This document shows positions 8,101 through 17,200 of a stretch of 58,232 nucleotides of DNA, one piece after another. The notes beneath the pieces were generated by a model, which saw nothing but the letters and a program-made list of their open reading frames with translations, searched no databases and was not told the DNA's origin. The stretch comes from Candidatus Woesearchaeota archaeon (GTDB lineage: Archaea > Nanobdellota > Nanobdellia > Woesearchaeales > GW2011-AR9), in assembly GCA_018696595.1 (NCBI GenBank), contig JABHQW010000006.1:1-58232 (forward strand). Reading direction: 5' to 3'. The translations under genes and the position numbers were made by a program. How positions within the stretch are numbered: position 1 is the first letter of the stretch; every line of letters begins with the position of its first letter.

Positions 8101-11100
8101 TTTGGTAAGCAAAAGAAATATTATAACCAGCGGCTTGGTCCTGTGGAAGATTAACGAAATAAGGGGAAGTAATATCAGTTACATTAACAAAGAACACACT
8201 AGAGTTAGTATTACTAGAGCTATCATTGATAGTAATGTTAAGCCAGTAAAGTGTTAAACTTAAAGCAGTAACATTTTCCAAATAACCACTACCATTAATC
8301 ACAAAACTAGTTGTATCATTAACAGAATAATTACTTACATTATGGTTGTCACTAGCATTTATTTGATAAGCAAAAGAATCACCATAATTTATTGTTTGAT
8401 TCTGGGATCGATTAACAAAGTTAGGGACAATACTATCAGTTACATTGACAAAAAATATCGAAGAGTTAGTGTTATTAAAGGTATCATTAATAGTAATGTT
8501 AAGCCAATAAAGTGCCAAAGGCAATGAAGTAGCATTCTCCAAATAACCACTGCTATTAATCTTAAAGTTAGTTGTATCATTAACAGTATAACTGCTTACA
8601 TTATGATTATCACTAGCATTTATTTGATAAGCAAATAGATCACTATAACCAAGAGTTTGATTTTGAGGAATGTTGACAAAGTATGGAGACGTAGTATCTG
8701 TTACGTTAACAAAGATAACACTATGATTTAAGTTGTTAGAAGTATCATTAATGGTAATATTGATCCAGTAAAGTGTTAAACTTAAAGCAGTAACATTTTC
8801 TATGTACCCACTATTATTAATTACAAACCTAGTTGTATCATTAATAGAATAATTCCCTAATGCAACATCATCAGTGGCATTAATGTCATAACTAAATAAA
8901 CTTCCATACTGAACAGTTTGGTTCTGTGGGGTGGGATTAAAAACAGGAAACTCCTTTTCTTCAATAGTAGTATAGTTACTAAAAGCAGAAACTGTTGCTA
9001 TTACTATACCACCAGAGTCTGTAGTAATGTTACAAGTATCAAGATTATCGCAGCGCACTCCACTTTTATATAATAGGTGAGTAGTAGAATTTAATCCCTT
9101 AAATGTAAGCTGAGCAGTAGAGTTAAGATTAGACAGGTTCACATGGTTTGTTAATCCCAAATTATTACTTTCAACAAAAACATTAGTTCCAATTGCAAGA
9201 TTCAAATAGGTTGTTAAATTTGTTTTATTCCAATTAATTTCTCCAAGAGAATTGTTATACACTAAACTATTGAAGTAAGAGTTGCCTGTGGTATCAAGAA
9301 TACTTTTGTTTATGGTAGTAGAAAAGTTATTGTTAATTATAACATTGTTTTCTGAAGTGCCATAAACATAAAATGCAGAGCTTAATGTCCCAGTAGAAGT
9401 AGTGATAAAAGTATTATTTGTAAAAAGATTTGAATCAGAACTACTGACGCTAGCACTAATAGAACTTGTCCCAGTAACTTGCACAAAGTTATCTAAGAAA
9501 CTATTAGAATTGGAACTAGAAAGAGCAAACCCATTTCTTTGAGAAGCAACACTTGTTGAAACATTACAATTTACAATCGTGTTATTATTCGAAGAAGTAA
9601 GTTCAATACCTCTAGAATCGGTGGTTGTTATTGTAACGTTAGTTACATTGACAGAGTTCGCAGTAGATAAGAATATTCCCGAACTGTGTGCCCCTATAGC
9701 ATTAATAGTAATATTTTGAATAGTTCCGTTGCTCATGCCACCAAAATAAATTGGATATTTAGCACTAGTTGTAACATTTCCTTCGTAAACCTTACAATTT
9801 TTAACAGTCACATTATCAAAACCAGTATTGTTCACACCATAACCCAAAGTTCCACCAATAGAATAATTGACTAAGTTATTTGCACAATCTAAAACCACAT
9901 GAGAAGCATTAATTGTAAAACAATGATCAGTTGCATTTACATTTGAAGTTAAAGTAACATCACCATTAACATAACCGCAGCTAGTTGAATTAGCGATTGG
10001 CAGACCTTGTGCAGTAGTAGTATAATTACTAAATGAAGTGATATTAGCATATAAGATTCCGTTAGTAACATCATAACTAACATTACAAAGGTTACCGTTA
10101 TCACATCTAATCCCATCTTTATAAAGCCAAGGAGTTGCTGCATAAGCCAGCCCATAAAATGTAATTTTAGCAGTAGTGTTTAACTGCCCCACGTTTGGAT
10201 GATTAACGACACCAACTAAATTATCTTTTAAGAAAATGGTAGTGTTGATTGAAAGATTAATTGAAGTTGTAAGATTACTAGAATTCCAGAAAATTTTCCC
10301 CATGGAATTATTGTAAGTTAAAGAGTTTAAAGTAGTAAGTACAGATTCATCAAAGATAGGGGCAGATTGTACTGTGGTAACATTATTATTAATTAGTGAA
10401 TTATTAGCAGAATCTTCTTGGATCCAGATACCATAACTAGTTGCTCCACTTGTTTTAACTATGTTGTTTTGGATCGTACAGTTGTAAACATCACCAAAAG
10501 CATTTGATTCTAAGTTGATTCCATAACCATTATCTGTGGAGGTAGTAATATTATTATTACTAACCATAATCGCGTGACTTCTTGTTAAATAAATCCCGTC
10601 TTTATTGGAGATGAAAGTATTATTCTCAATCCTACCAAAGTCGCTTTCAAAGAAATGAAGCCCATCTGCACCACTAGCGTTAACAAAGTTATTTGTAACA
10701 TTAAGGTTGTGTGAACTCCAGTAAAGAGACAACCCACGATTTAAAGCATAAATCGTATTGTTATCAATAATCCAACGAGAACAACCATTTGTACTAATAC
10801 CAAATCCAGTGGTGGTGTTAATCTTATTATGATTCACAATACCATTATTAGAGGTGGTACTACAATCAACACCATATCCTGCAACCAATAACATGGTATT
10901 CCAAGTAACATTGTTATTATTAGAAGAACTAGCAACATCGACAGCGTGGCCATTAGATGCACTGGTGATAAAAGTGTTATTATAGATCTCATTAGTATTC
11001 GAACTACTTACTAATCCAACACCATAACTTGTACTTCCAATAGTGATAAGAGTATTGTTACTTATTTTTGAATTAGTTCCACCACTAAAGTAAATATCGT

Positions 11101-12745
11101 GTTTAGAGCTAGTAGTTACATTTCCTTCAGCAATTTTACAATTTTTTATTGTTAAACTATCATAACCGCCACTATTATCAATACCATATCCCAATGATCC
11201 ATTAATTGAATGGTTAATTAAATAATTATTACAGTCAATAGTAACACTATTAGCGCCAACAACAAGTCCTGTCCCCCGACAAATTAAGTTATCATTTAAA
11301 GTTAAAGAACTAGTAACTATTTTTCCACAGTTAGAGATATTAATACTAGCATTATTCCAATCAGTTTCGTAATCAATCCCATCATATGCTTTTATTGAAC
11401 AAGTCCAATTTTCCCCCGCAGAAGTATTAACATAATTCAAAGTGGAAACTAATATCCGATTATTCTCAGTAAAAATAGCACTTTGTCCAGTTAGATTTTG
11501 AACACCATCTTTATGCCAAGTATAATTAGCATAAACAGTTCCACCGTCTGGGTCCGTTATATTTGCGTAACAAGTTAAGTCGTCTGTAGAGTAATTGTAA
11601 AGCGAAGTAGCATTAAGAATTATTTGAGAGGTACTAGGTGGATTATTTAAAACAATTGTCAGACTATTTGAACAAACTTCTACACCATTGACAACACCAT
11701 CATTCGGAGTCACACAAGCTTGCCAAACATTATCAACAATAGTTTCTTGTGAAACAATTAAATCAGTTCTGTTGTTGTAAAGAGCAGAGATTTGTTCTGC
11801 AGATAAAGAATGGTTATATATTCTCAATTCATCAACTGTTCCATTAAAGTTAATATTAGAAGACTTTCTCTTTCCAATAGATAATGTAGTCTTAGCAGGA
11901 ACAGCGGTATCTGCTAGAGTCCCCTCTTTCTGCCCATTAATATAAATTATTTTGTGAGAATCATTTTGTACAGCAACAATATGGTACCATTGCCCAACAG
12001 TTGGAAGAGTATTAGAACTTACATCTCTCCAACTACCTGAATATGTACCAAAAGTAATATTTGGACCATCAAAATCAGTGTTATCTATTCCTATAAGCAA
12101 ATCATCAGATGTAAAAGGAGTATTTAATGCCAAGATTGGTTGCCGTAAAGTATTATCATTAAACTTAGCCCAAACTTCAATAGAATAGTTAACATGATTC
12201 AGATTGACATTACTAAAGTTAATTTGATCTGCTTCTACTGCCCCTCCATCAAATTCATAAGCCCCTTTACCATCATAACCACCAGTAAGATTATAGATAC
12301 CCCCCTGATGGGTACCACTTGCCCCTGTTGCATAATTAGTAGCATTCTCTGCGCCATCTGGTTCAAAAGGAACATTCAATAATGTCAAAGATTTCCCATC
12401 AACTTTCCAATTAATGATGGTTTTATTCCCAACCCCCTCATGATAATAAACAGTTAGGTTCTCGTTGGTTTTATTTGCCAAAGAAGATGAGTTTAAGATT
12501 GGAGTTGACCCAGATGCCAAACCAGAACCAAAGATTACAATTGAAGAACTTTCGGAAACAACTGATTCACCTTGTATTCCAATAGCGGCTCCAGTTAACA
12601 TATTCTCAGATGACAAACTATTCAATGAGAATCCACTTTCTCTATAAGCAGATAGGCCAATCAACAAGAAAGCAGCCAAGACTACAAATAGTCCTAAGAA
12701 CAACTTCTCTTTCCTCTTGCAGCCCTCTTTCTTCTTATAGTTCAT
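5147..12745 (-). CDS. Giant membrane-anchored surface protein: LamG, beta-helices, cadherin-like repeats, basic cytoplasmic part
   Basis: A 2532-residue protein. An N-terminal membrane helix (about 14-35) is followed by MLTGAAIG, a motif shared with other exported proteins of this window. Then come a LamG/concanavalin-like domain (about 150-325), an Ig-like region, two right-handed beta-helix units (about 470-920 and 920-1265) each closed by a module with an RCD...C motif and ending SNYTT, four cadherin-like repeats of 86-89 residues (about 1268-1610), an Ig-like domain, a short Cys/Glu-rich stalk and a transmembrane helix (about 1801-1825). The remaining ~700 residues are strongly basic, with three ~66-residue repeats (HSTRxxDxxSDA, KTKRSIRNYIMRQLRKL), hydrophobic segments (about 2109-2175) and a Lys/Glu-rich coiled-coil tail. 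NxS/T glycosylation sites are dense outside. The start overlaps the upstream ArsR-type gene by ATGA. Adhesion or cell contact is inferred from the domains. Confidence 0.85.
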   Translation of the reverse strand: MNYKKKEGCKRKEKLFLGLFVVLAAFLLIGLSAYRESGFSLNSLSSENMLTGAAIGIQGESVVSESSSIVIFGSGLASGSTPILNSSSLANKTNENLTVYYHEGVGNKTIINWKVDGKSLTLLNVPFEPDGAENATNYATGASGTHQGGIYNLTGGYDGKGAYEFDGGAVEADQINFSNVNLNHVNYSIEVWAKFNDNTLRQPILALNTPFTSDDLLIGIDNTDFDGPNITFGTYSGSWRDVSSNTLPTVGQWYHIVAVQNDSHKIIYINGQKEGTLADTAVPAKTTLSIGKRKSSNINFNGTVDELRIYNHSLSAEQISALYNNRTDLIVSQETIVDNVWQACVTPNDGVVNGVEVCSNSLTIVLNNPPSTSQIILNATSLYNYSTDDLTCYANITDPDGGTVYANYTWHKDGVQNLTGQSAIFTENNRILVSTLNYVNTSAGENWTCSIKAYDGIDYETDWNNASINISNCGKIVTSSLTLNDNLICRGTGLVVGANSVTIDCNNYLINHSINGSLGYGIDNSGGYDSLTIKNCKIAEGNVTTSSKHDIYFSGGTNSKISNNTLITIGSTSYGVGLVSSSNTNEIYNNTFITSASNGHAVDVASSSNNNNVTWNTMLLVAGYGVDCSTTSNNGIVNHNKINTTTGFGISTNGCSRWIIDNNTIYALNRGLSLYWSSHNLNVTNNFVNASGADGLHFFESDFGRIENNTFISNKDGIYLTRSHAIMVSNNNITTSTDNGYGINLESNAFGDVYNCTIQNNIVKTSGATSYGIWIQEDSANNSLINNNVTTVQSAPIFDESVLTTLNSLTYNNSMGKIFWNSSNLTTSINLSINTTIFLKDNLVGVVNHPNVGQLNTTAKITFYGLAYAATPWLYKDGIRCDNGNLCNVSYDVTNGILYANITSFSNYTTTAQGLPIANSTSCGYVNGDVTLTSNVNATDHCFTINASHVVLDCANNLVNYSIGGTLGYGVNNTGFDNVTVKNCKVYEGNVTTSAKYPIYFGGMSNGTIQNITINAIGAHSSGIFLSTANSVNVTNVTITTTDSRGIELTSSNNNTIVNCNVSTSVASQRNGFALSSSNSNSFLDNFVQVTGTSSISASVSSSDSNLFTNNTFITTSTGTLSSAFYVYGTSENNVIINNNFSTTINKSILDTTGNSYFNSLVYNNSLGEINWNKTNLTTYLNLAIGTNVFVESNNLGLTNHVNLSNLNSTAQLTFKGLNSTTHLLYKSGVRCDNLDTCNITTDSGGIVIATVSAFSNYTTIEEKEFPVFNPTPQNQTVQYGSLFSYDINATDDVALGNYSINDTTRFVINNSGYIENVTALSLTLYWINITINDTSNNLNHSVIFVNVTDTTSPYFVNIPQNQTLGYSDLFAYQINASDNHNVSSYTVNDTTNFKINSSGYLENATSLPLALYWLNITINDTFNNTNSSIFFVNVTDSIVPNFVNRSQNQTINYGDSFAYQINASDNHNVSNYSVNDTTSFVINGSGYLENVTALSLTLYWLNITINDSSSNTNSSVFFVNVTDITSPYFVNLPQDQAAGYNISFAYQISASDNYNISNYTINDTTHFKINNSGYLENATNLSIGIYNLNVSINDSSSNTNSSVFFVNVTDQKSNVTLTSPAASYSNSSAALTNVSFVCNVTDDLALVNLSLYLTDSSNTNFIRNQTTNINGKINSSNWTFELGVGAYTWNCLAQDIANNKDWGDVNRTIILNYAAPGTTEETSSSGSSSGISCPPDTQLKSGKCVQIVEEGEIEEVPIEEESGSSEVEEKEEKDEVFNEPSEGLPVATGFAFFNQAKVLFNNYSLYLIAFAIFIVLLIVVVYTVPKLRKWYSKKKSESRFSIKVRVKRTIVKSFKIVGFVIAYPFKKVVFAVAAVVLFIGRMFRKFVKKTVRHSTRAADASSDALWDTHKAIKRNVRKSVRETGKLAVGIGESTVKTKRSIRNYIMRQLRKLVRRIVRHSTRVSDVTSDAALDTKRAVRKSVRGTAQAAMEFGETSVKTKRSIRNYIMRQLRKLVRRIVKYTLTFVGGIIFVKRSVRNYIARQLRKLFRRTVKHSTRVSDAASDALWETHKAVKKNVNKSVTKTSEALLDVKESTVMAGKETKKLAKKHYHWTIAGMLYLFKALFLMLFIAIKRTFTFIGKVILEIGKGLVLLIKAMTLGLGIMVVTPFRALIRGFKFVFKEIQLFIVWTRTHLARFRSWLISYIWQKKSFPQVKIKGSAIPTITLTPLKKKPIKEIGNKRKPKLMEELEQIDLRLKTIDEPIPHKFRARFRPVVSKERKIGFAEEKKGFKKLKEKPLPKATILEPSPELLKLNRELGQVTEKLSKENFGIRFKEIDRKVTSFNNVKKISAADRRAIAEVKKISKKLEMKHRVKDVKVDKLTKDLEKVNRSLARLDEPVVKKIVRVTPRKLIEEKKTKIKIIKVSKKLEEKKRLELQRLAQLNKELSAVEMRLSNVDFVVGRKRIITKVSKYKGKVRSLDNKELNSNDQKAMNEAVRIINKIDRKHLLETKREQKLEMELGKIEKKLSWLR
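6530..7110 (-). repeat. Three in-frame repeats coding the basic cytoplasmic segment
   Basis: Related segments begin near 7030, 6833 and 6548 on the plus-strand numbering, each coding HSTRxxDxxSDA followed by KxVRKSVR and KTKRSIRNYIMRQLRKL. The first two are about 197 bases apart; the next is 285 bases away because a hydrophobic stretch (YTLTFVGGIIFV) has been inserted. Confidence 0.75.
7900..8960 (-). repeat. Four tandem cadherin-like repeats (258-266 bases each)
   Basis: Unit ends (coding FFVNVTD or similar) fall near 7912, 8173, 8439 and 8695. Each unit codes a pattern PxNQTxxYxxxFxYxINA, NDTTxFxINxSGYLEN and LYxLNITINDxxxN. Units 1 and 2 from the left share an identical stretch of about 54 bases (7913-7966 and 8174-8227). 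Confidence 0.8.
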
Positions 12746-13014
12746 ATTTTCTTTATCACCTTGTCATAAAGCTCTAATAGGCCTTTCAGTTCTTTCACTT
12801 TAAGCGAATAGAACTTGTTGGGAAACTCTTTACGAACGTTCAAAAAACCTAAGTCGTAAAGCAGTTTTAAGTGGCGAGAGGCTAAAGAAACGGACATTTC
12901 TGTTGATTCAGCAATATCTTTTACAGTCATTTCTGTATCTGCAATTAATCTTAGAATCTGTCTTCTAGAAAAAGCACTTATTGCTCTAGATAGCTTCTCT
13001 TCTTTAAATTCCAT
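12742..13014 (-). CDS. ArsR-type winged-helix regulator, translationally coupled to surface protein
   Basis: About 90 residues with a typical ArsR fold: SRRQILRLIADTEMTVKDIAEST, the recognition helix SVSLASRHLKLLYDLGFLNVRKE, and a short C-terminal helix. The metal-binding ELCVCDL box of metal-sensing ArsR proteins is missing, so the signal is unknown. A TTG three codons upstream (13021-13023) could also start translation, but the TATA box at 13041-13048 places the transcript start near 13018, so I choose the ATG at 13012-13014. The stop codon overlaps the start of the 7.6-kb surface-protein gene (ATGA), so the regulator is made together with the protein whose expression it most likely controls. 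Two dyads upstream of the TATA box are candidate autoregulatory sites. Confidence 0.85.
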   Translation of the reverse strand: MEFKEEKLSRAISAFSRRQILRLIADTEMTVKDIAESTEMSVSLASRHLKLLYDLGFLNVRKEFPNKFYSLKVKELKGLLELYDKVIKKI

Positions 13015-13040
13015 GGATAACAATTAGAATAATCTTCTCC

Positions 13041-13083
13041 TTTATAAAGTTTACGAGTTGTGAAGTTTCGTAACTATGAAACT
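13041..13083 (-). promoter_or_regulatory. TATA box and two upstream dyads of the ArsR/surface-protein operon
   Basis: The TATA box is tttataaa at 13041-13048. Upstream of it, TTACGA (13051-13056) and TCGTAA (13068-13073) form one perfect 6-base dyad, and AGTTTC (13064-13069) and GAAACT (13078-13083) form another that overlaps it. Regulator binding here is inferred. Confidence 0.4.
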
Positions 13084-13103
13084 CTAAACTACAAAAAAAA
13101 GAA

Positions 13104-14117
13104 TTAATCTGAACTAACTTTAGGAACAGCTTTTTTTTCAGAATCTTCTGTTTCTTCAGAAACTTCAATTATCTCTGGAATTAAAGACCCAATTTTCTCC
13201 TTAATTTCATCAGCAGAGTAATACTTTAAATCAAAATCACCTAACGCTTCTTGAGTTTCTTTGTTTTCCAATTTACTTAAGTAAATTAAGATTTCTTTCT
13301 TATTACCCAGAGTTTTGTAAAGCTGCATCTGTTTCTTAACAGAAAAACCACAATACTCACTCAAATCAAAAACATAAATTACAATATCGGCAACTTCTTT
13401 TAAGACCAACTCTGCAACAAATTCAATGTCGTTCATCTTTTCTTTCCTAGCTAATGTTCCAGGGACATCTAAAACTTGAACTTTTTTATCATTAATTTTA
13501 AAATAACCCGCGTTAACACTTTTTGTAGTAAAAGCATAAGCAGCAACCTCTGCTTTTGTTCCCGTTATTTTGTTAAGCAAAGTAGTCTTTCCAACATTAG
13601 GAAACCCATAAACACAAATAGTGAACATTTCCTTAATATCAGGATAATCCTTCATAATCTTCCTACACTGATCCAAATATACCAAATTAGAATCAATCTG
13701 CTTAAGTATAGAAGAAATTCGGCCATAAAATTGCTTAGATAATTCTTTAATATCGTCTCTACCTTTGGTCTTAACAACTTTAGAAACATATTTTTTATGT
13801 AAAAGACGAGTTTTTTCAATTGCCCAATTAACAGCACCCAAAGATTTTTTATAATTGGGATAATCAAGAGTTAATTTCATTAATTTAGTATAGAATTCTG
13901 AAAGATCTTTTGTGCTAGGAAAGGATTTTAAAGATTTATCCAAACGAGTAACAATTGTATTCTTAACAACATCTAATTTTAACCCTTCTTTCTGCCTAAT
14001 TATTTGTAACCAGTTGCCTTTAAGTTTCTTCATCTTGCCTTTCTGTCTAGCTTTACCAAAGGCTAGATCAAGGATAGCCGTACTGGTTTCAACTGGTGCA
14101 ATATTTTGGAAATTCAT
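13104..14117 (-). CDS. NOG1-like GTPase
   Basis: 337 residues. The first ~160 residues are a helical domain with the NOG1 start (FQNIAPVETSTAILDLAFGKARQK). The GTPase domain follows with G1 GFPNVGKTTL (about 173), a G2-type threonine in FTTKS, and G3 DVPG (about 219). Archaeal NOG1 proteins act in large-subunit ribosome assembly. The G4 motif, normally NKxD, reads SKLE here (ILIYLSKLENK), so guanine recognition may be altered; the C-terminal tail is short and acidic. The gene lies between two surface-protein genes on the same strand, with no obvious functional link. Confidence 0.85.
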   Translation of the reverse strand: MNFQNIAPVETSTAILDLAFGKARQKGKMKKLKGNWLQIIRQKEGLKLDVVKNTIVTRLDKSLKSFPSTKDLSEFYTKLMKLTLDYPNYKKSLGAVNWAIEKTRLLHKKYVSKVVKTKGRDDIKELSKQFYGRISSILKQIDSNLVYLDQCRKIMKDYPDIKEMFTICVYGFPNVGKTTLLNKITGTKAEVAAYAFTTKSVNAGYFKINDKKVQVLDVPGTLARKEKMNDIEFVAELVLKEVADIVIYVFDLSEYCGFSVKKQMQLYKTLGNKKEILIYLSKLENKETQEALGDFDLKYYSADEIKEKIGSLIPEIIEVSEETEDSEKKAVPKVSSD

Positions 14118-14228
14118 TTTTAAATCTTGTTAAAAATGAAGGACAAAAACTCGTCAAAGTTTTTGAAAATTCACTTTAAACAAAGAAAAGAGTATCGTTA
14201 TTTTAAATGTTTCTTATTTATTAGTCAC

Positions 14229-17200
14229 TTATCTTTTTCCCTTCAAAGATTTCCGATGATATGCCAGTGAACTCATCCAACCAATCAAAACCACAATTGC
14301 CAAAGTAACCCATAACCAACCAAGATTAACAAATGAACCTACAAATCCACTTGCTTGACCAGCAAGGTTTGATTTTCCTTTTTCTAATTGAACATCCCCT
14401 TCTTCAAGAACAGAGCTTGCTGATGTATCTTCATCAGCACTTGTTGATTCTTTCTCATCACTTACTACTTTTGCACATAATCCACAATCTTTGTAACAAG
14501 CACCACCATCTTCGTTTGTTTCTTTATCAGGGGCACAAGTTAGTCCATCATTACAGTTACCATCACCACACAATCCCCATGATGACGTTCCACCACTTGA
14601 TGAAGAACTACTACTACTAGAAGAACTATCTGAACTTGAAGCCGCAACCGCCGTTTGTTCAGCAATAACAAATGTACTTAGATGAGTTAGGTTTGCTTCA
14701 ATGAAATTGGAAACAGTATTTACACTCACTACACTTTCTTCAACCCAAGCAGCAGTAGCAGGATTATAATAATAAAACTTAAGATTTGCTTCAGTAATAC
14801 TGTTAGTGGTTAATATAGTTTCATTATACGCCACTCTAACAGTAACCTTATTAATATAATCACTAACTGCAGGGGCAGAAAAGGTGTAATACTTATACTC
14901 GCTAATGTTATAATCAGTAACACTTAATGCTGTACTTTCAGGAGTAGCGTTAAATTCTTGAGCGACAACTGTAAAGTTGTTAGCAAAGGTTTTAGAAACA
15001 TTAAAAGTAAGATTTACTCCAAAAGTATTGTTAACCTTAAAAGTGGAATTACCAGTTAAATTAATGTAAGTAGTATTAGTAAATGCTGCACTAACATTAG
15101 TAATTAATGCGTATATTGTTTTGGTAACCTCGTTTCCAAAACTATCATTACATAAAAAGTCAAACCTTCTATTCCCAACACTTAAATTAGTAACATTCTG
15201 TTGATGAGTTGTAACGCTACTGGTTACATTCATCATAGTGTAATTGATTGTTGTATTTTTATAATAACAAGTAGCACTTTCATCTGTAGTAATATTAAGT
15301 ATTACAAGAGTACCATTACTTGAACCAACTGGGCTTTGTACAAAGATTATTGGACTAACATTATCAGCCGCTGCAGTAGTATAATTACTAAAACTAGAAA
15401 CTCTGGCCACTACTATTCCACCAGCGTCCGAAGTAATGTTACAATAGTTCCCATTATCACACCTAACCCCATCTTTAAGAAGTTGGTGAGTTGTTGAATT
15501 TAATCCCTTAAATGTAAGCTGTGCAGTTTCATTAATTTTCAAAGTATTAGCATCATTCACTAAACCAATCTTATTACTTTGAACATAAGCAGAAACATTC
15601 CTAGCCAAAGAAACGTTAGTACTAAGATTAAGTTTCTCCCACTTGATTTCACTCATAGTATTATTATAAATCAAAGTGTTGTTGTAAGAACCATTATCAT
15701 ATATTGCAAACTGTAAACTATTACTAAAATTATTATTTAGAAGAGTATTATTATAAATGTGGGTTTGTAACTTAATCCCCTGGGTTGCTCGATCAAAAGT
15801 GTTATTCTCAATCCAACTATGATTCATTCTTGTACTCTGGCCCGATGAGTTAAGAGTACCAATTCCAGTAGTTAAAATACCAAAATAATTATGAGTAATC
15901 CTTAAAGAGGCCCTATCAGCAATTAACCCCACCCCTAAATGAGTTAAGTTATTCTTAGTTAAATTTACGTTTGTACCAGAGGTAATCCTAATTCCAACTC
16001 CCCCAACAACTGCACAAGCAGTTCCTCCAACTGAAGCAGTACAATTCATATTATTAATAGTGTTATTCTCAACTCTCAAACGATCAAGGCTAAGAATACT
16101 ATTATCACCAATAATAATACCAACAGGATTGAAACTATTAAGGCCATAAACACGATAGATGTTATTATTATAAATAACAGATTGATTAACAACATTCCCG
16201 GTATTTTCTACAAAAGTAATACCATAAGGACTAGCAGTATCATCGGCCGAAAAGTTTGTGATTGTATTATAAGAAATATTTGCTTGAGTACTATTATAAA
16301 AAGCAATTCCTCCACCAGTTTCGCCAGTTATATTGGCATGACCAGCAGTATTATTCCAAACAGTACCGTTAGGGCTATGTTGGAATATTATTCCCGCACC
16401 AAAGTTCCTAACAACACAATTCTTAACAGTAATGTTAGTATAAACCCCAGTATTAATTACACCCGTATCATCAGAACCGCCATCACCGACAATAGAATAA
16501 CCAGCACAATCTAGGATAATATTGTTAGCACCAATAACGATACCATTACCAGTACAACCAGTAACAGCCGCAGTTAAATTGGTATTAGTAGTTATTGTTG
16601 AACCACAAGCTTCTTGAGTAGTATAGTTACTAAAACTAGAAACCTTTGCAACAACTAACCCACCAGTGTCTGTAGTAATGTTACAAAGAACACCCCCATC
16701 ACACCGGACGCCATCTTTTAAAAGCCAATGAACTGTTGAGTTTAAACCCTTAAATGTCAACTGTGCAGTATCATTAATCTTTAAAGTATTAGCATCATTC
16801 ACTAAACCAATTTTATTACTTTGAACATAAACAGAAACATTAGTATAAATGGAAACATTCATAGTAAGATTAGTCTTTTCCCACTTAATTTCCCCCTCAG
16901 AATTATTGTAAATCAATGTGTTATTATTAGTACCATTATCTAAGATAGCATACGCTAAACTACCACTGAAATTATTGTTCAAGAAAGTGTTGTTAAAGTT
17001 TGGTCCAAGTAAATACACCGCTCTTGTTAACCCACTAAACGTATTTCCCTCAACCCAAGTACTGTTAAAAGGAACCGTTTGATCACCTGGAATGTCCCGG
17101 GCATATATACCATAAATGCTATCAGAGATAGTATTATTAACAATCTTCATGTAACTTAGTTTTGGAAGTATTCCAGTTCCAACATTTAAGATAGTATTAT

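Noticed and set aside
7900-8960. Regular DNA repeats that could suggest a CRISPR array
   Set aside because: Periods of 258-266 bases, in-frame coding and variable repeat copies are protein repeats, not direct repeats with spacers. No CRISPR array was found anywhere in the window.
5478-12650. Several plus-strand and minus-strand frames of 60-160 codons inside the giant surface gene
   Set aside because: All lie antisense to, or out of frame with, a clearly coding protein with domain structure and glycosylation sites, and none has start signals.
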